DNA of 64,000 nucleotides from Spirometra erinaceieuropaei. Taxonomy: Eukaryota; Platyhelminthes; Cestoda; Diphyllobothriidea; Diphyllobothriidae. This document shows, one piece after another, positions 22,600-34,035 of the stretch. The position numbers and the translations under genes are program-made. The stretch's first letter is position 1; each line of letters begins with the position of its first letter. The DNA lies in NCBI GenBank assembly GCA_902702965.1, contig CACRXP010000141.1:1-64000 (forward strand), given 5' to 3'. The notes beneath the pieces were generated by a model, which saw nothing but the letters and a program-made list of their open reading frames with translations, was not told the DNA's origin and did no database searches.

Positions 22600-23200
22600 A
22601 CTTGCAGGTCGTTCTAGACGTACGCCTCGACCGCGAAACATCCCTTCCACATTAGACCGCCTAGCTCGTGGGTCGTCATTGATTGGCTGGTCGTCGCTGC
22701 CAGGGCTCCAGTTGGATTCGCCAGAGCCAATCGCCGCACAGTATTGTCGTCATGTGGGCAGTGTGTAAACTGCCGCAGGCCGGTATGATGCTTTGCCAGA
22801 AGAAGTACATCAACCACGAAACAGACACAGTACTGGAGGACTGAATACCTAAACTGCTTCGTCAACGGCCTGGTGGTCTAGGGGTATGATACTCGCTTAG
22901 GGTGCGAGTGGTCCCGGGTTCAAATCCCGGCCAGGCCCGAGTTTTTAATTTCAGTCCAGATTGGGAATCTGAACCAGTATTATGATCACACTTAGTCTAA
23001 CAACCTGCGGAATGCTCAGATGTGAAATTTAATGCTCCGGTTTGATTAAATTCACACATGTTTCCGCTATTAGCTATTTTCATTTTTCTTTTTCTGTCGG
23101 AACATTTTAAGATGACATATTTGTAGGAAAAATACTTGGTGTTTTAGAGTCTAATGCCCACATACCTGTATATCCAACTTTTGCAGTTTATCTATTTAGA
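22600..23200 (+). repeat. tRNA-Pro-bearing dispersed repeat, copy 2
   Basis: Upstream arm (TGATTGGCTGGTCGTCG, CGCCGCACAGTATTG, GGGCAGTGTGTAAACTGC, GGTATGATGCTTTGCC), tRNA, then downstream arm (CAGTCCAGATTGGGAATC, TAGTCTAACAACCTGC, TTAAATTCACACATG, GATGACATATTTG). These correspond one to one with copies 1 and 3 on the minus strand. The frame at 22,502-22,768 overlaps the upstream arm, but equivalent frames in the other copies do not share a start or an end, so I do not treat it as a gene. Confidence 0.75.
22867..22938 (+). tRNA. tRNA-Pro(AGG)
   Basis: Same 72 nt as the copies at 15,190 and 54,158: GGCCTGG/CCAGGCC acceptor stem, TTAGGGT anticodon loop, intact A and B boxes and discriminator C. 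A GAGTTTTT terminator follows directly. No intron. Perfect stem pairing suggests it can be expressed. Confidence 0.93.
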
Positions 23201-23209
23201 ATGGGAATA

Positions 23210-24420
23210 TATACTTCGCCTTTTTGATCTACTCGTCAATTACTTATGAATCGGTTTGAGTCTCAGGGTACGAATGCAATACCCTTGCTACGCAGATTCA
23301 AAATTTCGTCCTTAGTGTGCTGTCATCGACTGCGAAAAGCGTCCTTCGCTTGCTACAGTCAATAAATTATTATGACGCCTACTTTTGATTCCATACGGAC
23401 ATTTTTGTCGCATTGCTGCTGTTATTTCCAGAATATACAGAAGTGTAAGGAAGATGAAAGTGACATAAGTACTAGACGATGTATATAATCCATACTTTCG
23501 GGTTCTAGTAAATAATCCCTGATGTATTCATTGCGATACATAAGTTGACAATCATTGTAAGGGTAGTGTTTGAGGATTGCCGCACCGCATCACGCGCAAT
23601 TACGAAATCCGAGTGTAATTTATCGTAACCAACATCTAAAGATATCCACAGTCCGCAAAACCATATTTCCCCTAAAATACCGTAATACATCCACATAAAA
23701 ATGACAATCATCCGCAGGATTATATATTATTCCATGCTTCATGCCAATTTAAATTTGCTGAATGATTTGAATTAAGTACTTGGTAATTTATTCGAATATT
23801 ATATGCTCTGACATCTGAAGACCAGACATGCGATTGAATTTTGTGATTTTGATTTAAAAAAGATTCATTACTATCATTTTGCCCCTCCCTGTAGAATTTA
23901 TGAATAAGACTTAAAATATCAGAAACGGCTTAATTCACCAGTTGATATAGAGCGTTTTTGGAATATCTGAGCCAACTTGTGACATTTATGGGTGCGACAC
24001 AAGTACTTCGGCCTGAGTTGACTCTCCTAGGTAATTGACAGATAACTGAAAGTCAATGATGAGCAATCCAAAACCAGTATATTACGTCAGCCATGGCAAA
24101 TGAACGATAGCAATTGCATATTGTGCACGTGCCTTAATCCTCTATATCTTTCTGCCAGTGTATTAACTAGCAAGTTTTTAAAACTCAGCCGCTGGATCTT
24201 TTGCACTGGTTTCATCTGCAAGTGTCAGCCGCGCTGCCTGGGACCCACATTTAAGCACAACGTGGTCATTGTGAGGAAACTGGGCCGCTAAACGCCGATA
24301 GCAATTAAGTAGCCGACACTAAAACGGAAAAAGCAACCTGATACATGAAGACTCTGCCGCGACAATGAAGGCAGCCGAGAATTTCAGCAAAATAACTGGC
24401 TGACTGGACATGCGAGTTAC
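23210..24420. other. No recognised gene
   Basis: AT-rich sequence with short frames only (23,505-23,711 on the minus strand, 24,100-24,291 on the plus strand), none with a motif I know. Confidence 0.4.
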
Positions 24421-24424
24421 CAAT

Positions 24425-24810
24425 TCCCCAAAAATAACGTTAAACCTAATCGTAAATTTAAAAATAAACCTAAACCTTAAGTAAGCGTAAAATCAACGTT
24501 AAGCCTAACCTGCGAAATACCCTAATCGTAACCCTACTCAAATCTTGACCATAGCCTAGGTTGAACCCTGACCCAAAACATAACCTTAACCTTAATTATG
24601 GCCCTATCTCTAACCTTTACCCTAACTGTCACTATAACATGGACTCTAACCCCAAACATGACAAAAAACATAAACCTAAACCGCAGTTCATACACTAATT
24701 CCATCCCAAACCCGTAAACCAAGCACAAGCCCTAATCCTAAACTCTATTCTCGAACTGACATTAATACAGCCCCTCAAACTTACCCCGCCTCTAAACCTA
24801 AACGTCACTA
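24425..24810 (+). repeat. Degenerate CCCTAA-like (telomere-type) tract
   Basis: About 380 bp of irregular CCTAA, CCCTAA, ACCCTAATC and AACCTTAACC units, with no long perfect array. The preceding flank differs from that of the 4.5, 32.5, 42.2 and 47.9 kb modules, so this is a separate locus. Frames read through it on the minus strand are artefacts of the six-base periodicity. Confidence 0.7.
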
Positions 24811-24889
24811 ACGATTTCAGCATTCTCCTTCGACAGTCATGATCGGAACAGCAGCCTATAAAGCCGGACGGATTGCCTCAAGAAGAGCA

Positions 24890-25800
24890 ATAGGAGCGCC
24901 GCTCAATTCCAAACGAATTTGACCAATAGGAACGCTACCTAACCCTCCTTTCACATTTTAGTGATTTCTGAGAGCATTCCGCGAATAGACCGGCGATTTC
25001 GGACATCTCGGGACAAAATGTCACAACACAACAACTTCTTCAGCTTCCTTTGCAAACGCCCCATTTTCAATTCTGCTCCAAACCACGCGGCATTCACGAT
25101 TTTGATCACCTCACTCACCGGTGGTCACAATTCTGATGCACCGACGTCGTCGATTAATGCGAAATCTAGAATTCATGACACAACGCCGCGACGACTGCAA
25201 TGGCCATTACCAGTTTTTTAACTACGACTAACAGCGAGAACTCGTCTTACGCCCAGCCATCTACTACTGTTAATTTCGCCGTCTCTACAGCCAGTAATGT
25301 TGATCCGATCCTTACATGTTCCCACTTCAATCCAACTCCCAAGTCGCTCATTGGACTGATCAGTCTCTTACGAGTCCTACTACACTGCGACCGGAGAAAC
25401 AATGCTCGATATACATCAACCGTATCTATCTAAGCTCTCCACACTGCCATCACACATAAACATACCGTGTGCGCCCATTCGGCCGCATGCACATCGAGCA
25501 TATGCGATAATTCATCACTGTGTCGATTCGACAAAAGCACCAAGTACATCCGAGACCTCTCCCACTTCCAGCATCGTCAAATCCGCTCATGCCAGCGTAG
25601 CCACTGCTTACAGTTCTGCTACCAACACAACAATTACTGCCCCGTCCGACCCAAGTTGTCACTACACGTGCATATTACGCACCGGCGTGGTATGTTCCTT
25701 GCAAATCCGTCACAATGAGGCTGGTGAACCAGCGCCTAGAGCACCAACACTGTTCACCCAGACGCGTCTACCACATGCGTGTCTGTACTAAGATATCGTA
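24890..25800 (+). pseudogene. RTE-like retrotransposon 3' coding remnant with C2H2 finger relics
   Basis: Three plus-strand frames overlap end to end. The second (25,200-25,433) is rich in Thr and Ser (FLTTTNSENSSY) and then reads LTCSHFNPTPKSLIGLISLL, which resembles a decayed C2H2 finger CPHC(x)12H followed by LRVH. The third (25,402-25,791) contains RPHAHRAYAI and near its end RHNEAGEPAPRAPTLFTQTR. The phrase EAGEP-PGAPT next to a finger is familiar to me from the C-terminal tails of flatworm RTE-type polyproteins. Finger cysteines and histidines are partly lost and the frame shifts, so it is dead. No RT domain is in the window. The family assignment is from memory and moderately sure. Confidence 0.5.
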
Positions 25801-26332
25801 AACCACTGAAGGTGCAAACTAGTCACCTCTCACGCAAGTGGGAAACGTTTCCTTCGTCTCCTTCTTCATATGGCCTCTATGATATTATAACGCATGTGGG
25901 ATCTGAGCGACCCACCTTGTGTGTGCAAAGTTCTGATATGTAGCGTGGTGGACAGAGTCGTGTGTGGTCGGTGGTTTCGTCGTTCGCTTAATGTGACGAT
26001 TGTGACACCCGCCTCTTGTCCAGTTTAAATTTACAGGCCTCTATACCTTGACGCCGGCCACCCGATCCCGATTCCTTCTGACACAGAGATTAGGGGGGCG
26101 TGGCCGTGCGGCAAGTCCACTGTCACCGCATCGCCGTACCTGTCGTAACAGTGCTCCTGTCGAGATGTTGTCGTCCAGCTTATCGGCTTCGTACAAGTTC
26201 TGCTAGGCCTCAGCTCTGCTTCATTTCATTTGTGCATCCTTGCCGACAGGACCTATTCATTAGAGCTACGCTACGCTGCTTTTATCGGACTGCAACTACC
26301 GACATGGTTTGACCCTGCTGTTAAAACGCGTC
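25800..26332 (+). other. Probable 3' flank of the RTE-like remnant
   Basis: GC-richer than its neighbours, with no conserved frame (the 70-codon plus frame at 26,100-26,312 has no known motif). It ends abruptly where the duplicated segment begins at about 26,333. Confidence 0.35.
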
Positions 26333-26760
26333 TCTCGTGCAAGAGACCACTGATCCGTATTTAGGCGTTTTCCGATCAGGTATCACTGCGCTTTGGGAGG
26401 GTTCATTAATACAGGGTTAAAAGCAGCCATGCTGGGCGATATGCAAGAACCAAGTCTGGCGCATTTTTTGGTTGTATTAAAATATTCAGCGTATGATGGG
26501 ACCAATAGAAGAAAGAACGACTGTCAATATAAACGTTACCAGTACGTCGGAATGTCATAATCCAACTGTGTTGGTGTGTTCCAATATGTGGTTCTATTCT
26601 GGTCCCTATTATCGTAAGCTTGCTTTTGGTATGACAATAATTGTATAAATGTTGTTTTAAAGCATGTTCAAATTTCTTATAAAATAACACAGAGCAAGCA
26701 CGTCAATAGAAATTGGCTAATTTTGGCAAAGGTTAAACATTCAAAAATAGCCAGTATGGG
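26333..26760 (-). mobile_element. Penelope-like element 5' region, truncated
   Basis: Corresponds to 39,566-39,970, which is directly upstream of the Penelope-like reverse transcriptase on the minus strand. The unit edge at 26,333 cuts the coding sequence right after the residues that correspond to NTDRWSLAR. Part of this block (ATAAACGTTACC, then GTCATAATCCAACTG, then TATTATC) also occurs inverted at 36.85-37.12 and 47.2-47.47 kb. Confidence 0.6.
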
Positions 26761-27059
26761 TGGTAGTCATTAATTATGTTCTTGGTCATCGAGGGATACC
26801 TGGATTGCTTAAGTTCTAGGACGATACCCATGAAGGCATCTTAGAAGTCAAGTGCGGCAAACGCACGTCCTCGATTATTTATCATCAGGATTATACAGTA
26901 ATATAAGGGAAGAATATTAAAAGTTGAGCATCCGGTAATGGTCAAATGGGGCGACAGGGTTGAACGGCGTTCATAGCTCGGTTGTAATATCCAAATTCTG
27001 TCTCGGAATTAGGCAGGGAAAAAGGGGAGGTGAAGGTGTATGGCGACTAGCTGTCTGCG

Positions 27060-27320
27060 TTTCGGCCCCATAACGCGTTGCGTCAGGTAAAAACACGTAT
27101 GCTGCGTTTGTCTTTACCCAGAGGGGCCTTAGTGCTTGTACAAACGCTTTATGCAAGAATAAGACTGGGTTGGACAAGCGTATGACCACTACCTTTGTCA
27201 GCGCAAATACTCGCTGACGCAGGAACTTGGAGTGTCTCACCGACACTTTATAGATGACTCGGAATGATTGATTGGCGTCTACTCGGTAGCCGCTGTCAAC
27301 CGAATGAGCCAGACACCTTT
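27060..27320 (-). pseudogene. Penelope-like element C-terminal fragment, copy in segment 1
   Basis: The minus strand reads RVDANQSFRVIYKVS, then LRQRVFALTKVVVIRLSNPV and a degraded QALRPLW end. It is the same region as 560-930 (VDAKKAFQIVYR, RQRILATAEAVAIRL, QALSLPW). In transcription order it is followed by a 5' Penelope region at 26.76-26.33 kb, a head-to-tail arrangement known for this class. Confidence 0.55.
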
Positions 27321-28097
27321 CCCTTCCCCTCCCGAAACCCCAGGCAGAAGTAGAATCTGAACACTAAACTCTGAATGCCCTTCAACCAATCCCATATGTT
27401 GACTATTATTGGATAATAAACTTGTTCAATTCTTGCCTTATATTATTGTAAAGGCCTGTTTATGTGTAGTGAAAAGCGTACATTTGTCGTATTTCACTTT
27501 CGGATGTCTGTATGGGTATAATCGCTGAAAGGCTTCTACTTTTCTGTCGTCAGTTTCAGACGCCTTGATGGTCTTCCAGTTATGTACTTAGCAATGAATT
27601 GTTTGGGGTACCTGTTCTCGCCACAGAGATTTTCGACAATCTCAAGCTCTTACTCAATGCTATCAGCTTAGCAGATTCTCTCTACTCATTGAATGAAGCG
27701 ACCAACTAAATTACGTTTTATGTTAAACGATTTGATACTCCCAACTTTGGTTTTTTGCCCGAAACACGTCTTGCGATATACGCTACGTCCAATGCTGCCA
27801 TCAGGCCATCTATTCAACATCGCATCTAGAAGGGGGGCGTACATATGATCGATAAGTGCACGTGACTGATAGAATTCAGCAGGACTGAAACGTCGTTTTA
27901 TTCAGGTAAGATCGCGAACATATTTATATGCAACATCCGAAGTATCTCCGACCAGTGATCTGGCGACGAGGCTCGAAAGCTTCTAGCTTGTCCGTTTGTC
28001 TTTACATACCCTTGTCGTGCCGGCTAGCCTATCTAGTCTAAAGTAAATGTCTGACTGGGTCCCGTCGAATGAGCCGGGACTTGGGAAATGGCGTACG

Positions 28098-28723
28098 GTG
28101 GGTGGACTAACTCATGAAATGTCCACCTAAAATCCGAAATGAGTTTTCGTTTCGTAAAGACCAATAAAGTAGGATGTAATACTAGTCAGTCTGCAACATA
28201 AATCCCTAATATTTCAGTTACCTCAAGATCCCGGCTTTTGAATTAACTTCCTTTCAAATGCATGCAAAAACTACACTCTCTAAAAAATGACTACATTATT
28301 TGCATGGGTTTTTCCCATTTATTTTCAATTTCCATAAATGTCCAATTATATTTCATCGAAAACATGCATGAAACTATTCATTCTCCTACTTCTTTGGTAG
28401 ACAATTATGTCTTCTTCCAATCTTATTCCAATTCTCGAATAATTTTGAACTCGTTCCACTGTTACATTTATATTCAGGGTTTCAAAACTGCAAGCCGTAT
28501 ATTTTTCGCTTACGGAAAACAACAAATTTCTCTGCGGGAATAAGGGGAAATCGTATATGGTTTATAAAATTTGGCTGTGCATTTGATTCATATTGTTAAC
28601 TTTAAAAGCCACATAGGAAAATGCAGAGACATGACGATTTATAAACGGTGATTTCACGGTATGCAGAAGTCCCACAATTAGAAACTCAGTTATGTCCTTC
28701 ATTCGAGTATAAAATTAGAAGAA

Positions 28724-28754
<31 letters not shown>

Positions 28755-29620
28755 AAGAGGAAGAATAAGGATTGGAAGTAATTATCTACAGAATGAATAA
28801 ACGAATGAATATTTTACGCATGTTTTTTACATGAAATAAGATTGGAATTTGAAGGGCATCGAAAATCAGTAAGAAAAAGCCATGCTGCGTAAAGAGTCTG
28901 AATATATGTCATGGAAAACACGTATAAAAATCTTTGTTTCTTTGCATTCGGTAGAAAATTACGTCTTCTTTTAATTTTTTCCACAAAGAAGGGACATAAT
29001 TCGGTTTAAAAAAGGTTTTCAACTGCAAGACGTTTTAATACCGTGAAATGGCCGTTCATAAATCGTCATGTCTCTGCATTTACCAATGCGATTGGTAAAG
29101 TTAACAATATTGATCAAATCCTATGTTACATTTTATGAATACTATACAGTCTCCTTTTAATGTGTGATCTTCTGCACACGGAAAATATACGACTTGTTGT
29201 TTCGAAACCCCGAATCCAAGTGCAAAGGCAGAGCGGGTTCAAAATTATTCGGGAATTGGAAAAGTTTTTAAAAACCAAATTATACCCTACCTTTAGGTAT
29301 GAGATTGGAAGAAGACGCAATCTTCTGCCGAATAAGCCAAAGGATGAATATTTTTATGCATATTTTTCATGAAATATAGCTTGACATTTTGGACATCGGA
29401 AATCAATGAGAAAAGTTCATGCTACTTAAGTAGTCGTTTATTACAGAGTGTAGTTTTTGCATGCAGCCGGAAGGAGGCTCATTCGGAAGCCGGCATGCTG
29501 AGGTAACTGAAATATTATAGACCTATGTTGCAGGCTGTCTAGTTTTACAACCCTACTTAATTATTCTTTTCGAAACTAAAACACTTTAACATTGTTAGCT
29601 CAATGACGCCCGGGCAAATA
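28098..29620. mobile_element. Foldback element, copy 4 (largest, about 1.5 kb)
   Basis: The left arm starts GGACTAACTCATGAAATG and includes CCTGCAACATAA-type sequence, TATTTCAGTTACCTCA and CATGCAAAAACTACACTC. The right arm from about 29,390 to 29,600 carries the inverted forms (GAGTGTAGTTTTTGCATG, TGAGGTAACTGAAATATTA, TATGTTGCAGGCTG). Arms are about 450 bp. The interior holds a (GAA)n microsatellite and additional arm-like sequence, so it may be two nested elements. It lies in the 3-kb stretch missing from duplication copy 2. Confidence 0.65.
28715..28768 (+). repeat. (GAA)n microsatellite
   Basis: About 54 bp of AGAAGA repeats with a few interruptions, inside the foldback element. Confidence 0.9.
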
Positions 29621-29835
29621 AGCTTCAGGTGGTCGGAGTAGCCTCGACCTTTTATAACTATCCAATAATCACCGCATTCAAGCCCAATACCATATGTTCT
29701 GCAAATCATTTCATGACAGATAGAAGCGAGGGTGAGGCTGAAAATTAGAAAAGGCCTTCCTAGTGGCCAAATAATGCATTACTCATCAGAAGTAATTAAA
29801 CGTCCAAACTCGTTAGCCGCTTTCTCACACGCCCC

Positions 29836-30265
29836 GAAATTGGAGTCGCATACAGAGCGGAAGCAACCAGAAGGCATCAGATCATGAGCCCAAAAGGCCC
29901 ACTGCACCAACAAGAGACGTCCGGAGTCGTTTATCAGCTCTGGTGCAGTGGCGAACAAAGCACCTACTTTGGAGAACCTAGAAGATTACTTTGGACGCCT
30001 ATGGCCAAGCAGGCATCACGAAGAGAAATGACGTCAACTCTTTGTCACACCTCATTTACCAGACACCTGACACACGTTTAAGCTTGCATACGTCGAAATT
30101 CATGAATGACACAACAAATGCTTGCACCATGAACTGCTTGAGTATCGGTCCTCTGACTTCCAGTCGATCGATGAGTGCAATGACACCCCGGCGCCATCTT
30201 CTGGAATTAGACTTTGCCCAGGTCGAGGTAGTGGACATGAAGGATGGCGCTGATGACTGGTAAAT
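29836..30265 (+). pseudogene. Penelope-like element, GIY-YIG endonuclease region
   Basis: The plus strand reads IGVAYRAEATRRHQIMSPK, then SGVVYQLWCSGEQSTYFGE, which is the GIY-YIG core (GVVY then Y-F-G), then after frame shifts RNDVNSL and LLEYRSSDFQSIDECND. In active members the core is G(I/V)(V/I)Y...Y(I/V)G and is followed by an Arg and a Glu needed for nicking; here an arginine run (PRRLLW) follows the core but the frame breaks afterwards. The end differs from the HLIDTNH-type ends at 0.9, 27.3 and 40.3 kb, so two subfamilies are present. No RT is attached. Confidence 0.75.
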
Positions 30266-30299
30266 CTAGCCCAATAACCGAGCAATAATCATGCAAGTA

Positions 30300-31100
30300 A
30301 TCCACAACGGGGATTATATTTCGGCAAGTGCCGACTGGGTTGCGATCGCATAAATGAAGATCTCCATAGCCCTAATTGAGTGCTACTATTTTAGACACAC
30401 TGTCACTGCGCAATCGTATGCTTTGAGCCTCAACTTAAAAACGGCTTTTGCAATCAAGCGCATCTTTTTTACCCTAAATACAATATTTTATTTCCTTCAA
30501 ATGGATACTCCAAGCCTGGGAGTAAAACATATGACATGCAGTTAGTATACTGCTTAACTCACTGTCAGTGATCCGAACAGACTTGATCCGACAACACCTA
30601 ATGTACGCCAGTGCTCCGAACGCCAGGTGAGGTATAGCTGAATAAGGTGGTAACTCGTGAGTGAATCGTGTAGTCTGAATAACCTATCATCCAAATCCTG
30701 CTTCTTGATAATTGCCCATGACTGTTGTAATAGTATACTATTTTGGTCATAACCCCTACAAAAATCATAGTTTATTTCCACTGATGCTCCATGACTTGCA
30801 CCGACTTTTCTGCAGTAATGACTGGCAATGTACATGGGGGATAGGAGGGAGCGGTGACTTTCAATTCTAATGGTCATTTTATTACACAATATCTACCACA
30901 TCTTCACCATTATCACCTCCTCCTCCTGCTCTTCCTATCTATACCTGATACCATTACTTTGTCAGTAAGACCTGAGTAGGTATATGCTGCAGGTTGCTGG
31001 CTTAGTGAAAATCTGCACATATGCGCACCCTCACACTCTGCTCTACAACGTCCAGTAATCAGTGTTTTATACTGACAAATATCTTGTTATAATAATAAAA
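30300..31100. other. No recognised gene
   Basis: The minus-strand frame 30,889-30,554 (111 codons) has no motif I know. The stretch near 30,555-30,610 (GATCCGACAACACCTAATG) resembles 31,400 and 41,190 (GACCTGATTCGACAACACTG), so a short repeat is present at least three times. Confidence 0.35.
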
Positions 31101-32400
31101 TCTTATTCTTTACTTTTATTTTGGATTGACCTTACGGTTTGACATTTCTTTTATACAAGTCTTACGGGATAACTTAAAATAGTAGATGGGCGCTTAGCGA
31201 TCAAGTAAGGTAACGCAGCCGCATTGATGTGCTTTGCGGCTCTCTGTCGCGCCCAAACATCAGGCGCAGAAGGATGAAAAATATAGGCAGAATATCAATA
31301 TCGACAAAATGTCCCATTTCTCTGTTGGTAATGTTATTCAATATAGCGTACTCCAGATATAGCATGAATTCAGGAAATTGCTTACGTCAGTGTCTGTGAT
31401 TAACGCAGACCTGATCTAAAAACACCGAATGGGTGCTAGAGTTTAAAATTTCGGGTGTGGTAAGTTTAAACAGAATGGATATCTTATACATCAATTGCTT
31501 AATTTACCAATTGTTTTATTCATTATAATAGATCATACCCTTAGATTCTTGGGTAAGGTGATGTTTTGTGCCCGCGGTAGGCGTAATAATTTACAACACT
31601 CTCTACTGCATTTACTTAAGTAAGCGTTGTTTGCCTGATTTTTTCTCAGGTATTAATCGAGCCTTCGTTTCTGCGTGCTTCACGTGTTACACCGACTTGT
31701 GCTCTTCACCTTCCCATCAACCTCCCCGAGAACCAGACGCTGCAGGAATTTCTGTGTAAATTCATTATTCTGCTCCTCACCGCGGCCGTGTCCGATGCCA
31801 TGTTAAAATGTCGTCCGCAATCAACGTTATCTACACTCTAACGCCCGCATGGTTTTCTGATCTCAGTAGTATTTACCATTCCTTCGTGGCTATCTCCTGT
31901 ATATATTTCAGCTAGGTTCATCTTAGAGACATATCGTGGCAGAGTACTTCGAAATTTCTTCATAAATATGAAAGTTCTTACAGCTGAGACAATTAATTGC
32001 TGTGTACTTGTTCCAACTGGTTGCTGCGAGGGACACGTTTTACCGATGTGGGATGGGAAGGTTTCACACATTTGTTTTAGACAGGCGGTGTTTAATCTAA
32101 ACTATAGACGATATCGCACCTTGTCAATGTGGATCCAGACAGCTCAGCCTGACAAGGAACCTCCTCACTTGCGAACGGCTCCAATACGATAAACTGCTTT
32201 GGTATGCCTGTCTGTTGTTGCATCAACGCAATTTACAATTTAAAATATAATGCTATATTCTTTTAGATGGCAGGGCTAAGTATGCTTTCTATCCGTCCGC
32301 CACAATCAAGATCCTTTCATCACCAGGTTCGTTATTATCGGCCTGAGAGTTTGCTAGGTTCTGATGTTAACTTATTCCTGCGCCCAGATATGGTTCGGAA
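31100..32400. other. Duplicated segment, no recognised gene
   Basis: Collinear with about 40,980-42,140. Small frames at 31,568-31,759 and 31,968-32,192 have relatives in copy 2, but the pairs do not preserve length or frame, which speaks against coding. Confidence 0.45.
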
Positions 32401-32760
32401 GTCCCCTCTAATAGACACAATACTGTTGAGGTTGGGGTTAAGGGCTAGGGTTAAATGCTAGAATAAGGGATTAGGCTTAGGGATTATGGCCAAAAGTTAT
32501 TGTTAGGGGTTAGTGTTCAAGAGACGGGGTTAAAGGGGTTAGGGTTAGTGTTAGGGAGTAGCACAACTATTTCTTAACCATTCAAAGCACAACAGCGCAT
32601 TCCCAAAACTTTTCTTTTGCATACAACTAGTTGGCCTCGCCACCTGTGCGTTCGCCGGCCCCACATCTAAAGACCCTCAATGACCACCAGTCCCGTATAA
32701 CAGGTGGCTGGGGTTTGTTTACTTTAGGTGGGGCCACATAACCACATCCGACCACTCCTA
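32400..32760 (-). repeat. Module with telomere-like tract (copy 2 of 5)
   Basis: Reverse orientation to the copy at 4.5 kb: degenerate TTAGGG-type tract (about 32,430-32,560), then CAACTATTTCTTAACCATTC, ACAGCGCATTCCC and CTTTTCTTTTGC, ending near CACATAACCACATCCGACC. Paired with 42,150-42,460 in the segmental duplicate. Confidence 0.75.
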
Positions 32761-33672
32761 GTTCTAACAACTAGCAGAGTTAAATGTTTATACCTAGACT
32801 AATAGGCACTTACCCGCCCTTCTACTTTTAACTCTTGCGTTTCTTTCGCAACAAAATTTTCGTCACATACCACGTCCTATACAAACAAACATATTTGTAT
32901 AAGCCGTGTCCCTTTATATTTCCAGACTTTTTTTTTTCTTTTGCGCTGCCATTTTGCCTATCCTGTTAGCTTCCTCCTCGTTCTTCGTTTAGCATGTTTG
33001 CATATTTTTGCCAATTCCTGCGGCTCCTGCTATTTACTACGACCAAATTTATTTGCACTTTCGACCGACGAATCCGGCCCTTTGTAGTTTGCTGCGTACT
33101 TTGTAGGATCGTGACCTTCAGTTAGCGAGGCAATGGCGGTAGGTTTGGTTATCTGAAATCTTCTGGCTACCGTTTTTGGTAGATTTTCCGTTTTGTGCGT
33201 CTGCCAGTTGTTTACATTCTAAGCGATTTAAAATAATTTAGATGCAATTTTGGTTTTTTTCGCATTCTGTTTTTCGTATATTACTTTCGCTCCCGAAAGC
33301 CTTACCCGTATGAGCCTTATTACCGCCATTCCCGTTAGACTAGCTCCTCATGATATCTGCTTTATATCCGGGTACAAACTTTACACTCGCAAATTCTCGT
33401 AATAATCGAATGTTTCGCCAATCATTCCCTCAAAAATCTAGGTTTAATCTCACTAATGTTATACTGCGTACAGCGATAACTCCAAGTAGTGATTGACAAT
33501 GTCAAGTTATTGCTCAACTACTTGGGTGGAAGCATACTTGCGCAGCATCTATCTCCACTCCCTCCCACCTACCCCTGAGCCCGATGTCACGACGGTGTCA
33601 GTAAGATCTGAGGCGGGATAGGGTTCCGGTGGAGAGCACAATGAAAAGCCGGAACTATGCATGCCATTGCGC

Positions 33673-33862
33673 NNNNNNNNNNNNNNNNNNNNNNNNNNNN
33701 NNNNNNNNNNNNNNNNNNNNNNNNNNNNNNNNNNNNNNNNNNNNNNNNNNNNNNNNNNNNNNNNNNNNNNNNNNNNNNNNNNNNNNNNNNNNNNNNNNNN
33801 NNNNNNNNNNNNNNNNNNNNNNNNNNNNNNNNNNNNNNNNNNNNNNNNNNNNNNNNNNNNNN
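33673..33862. other. Assembly gap (190 N)
   Basis: The flanks on both sides are identical by eye to 43,250-43,391 and 44,519-44,660 in the other duplicate copy, which are separated there by 1,127 bp. Translated frames across the gap are meaningless. Confidence 0.98.
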
Positions 33863-34035
33863 TTTGAGCCGTCTGTTAACTTTATATTTTCGCTCATTTT
33901 GGGAAATGAGCGGACTCTAAAATAAATTACTGTTTACTTCTTTCGACGTATTTAGTAGTTAAGACGACATGAACAACAAGATATGTTGGGAGAAATCAGC
34001 TGGGGAATGAAAAAACTACGCATCTTGAAACTTAC

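Noticed and set aside
24534..24728. Val/Arg-rich minus-strand frame
   Set aside because: It is produced by the periodic CCCTAA-like tract.
24425..24810. A true telomere or telomere-fusion site
   Set aside because: The units are too irregular, there is no long perfect TTAGGG array, and similar tracts recur at several internal places.
28715..28768. A CRISPR-like or satellite array
   Set aside because: It is a simple GAA microsatellite without spacers or longer repeat units.
30554..30889. 111-codon minus-strand frame as a gene
   Set aside because: No known motif, partly in short repeat sequence, and no equivalent frame in duplication copy 2.
33629..33925. Long frames across the N run on both strands
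   Set aside because: The frames exist only because N codons contain no stops.
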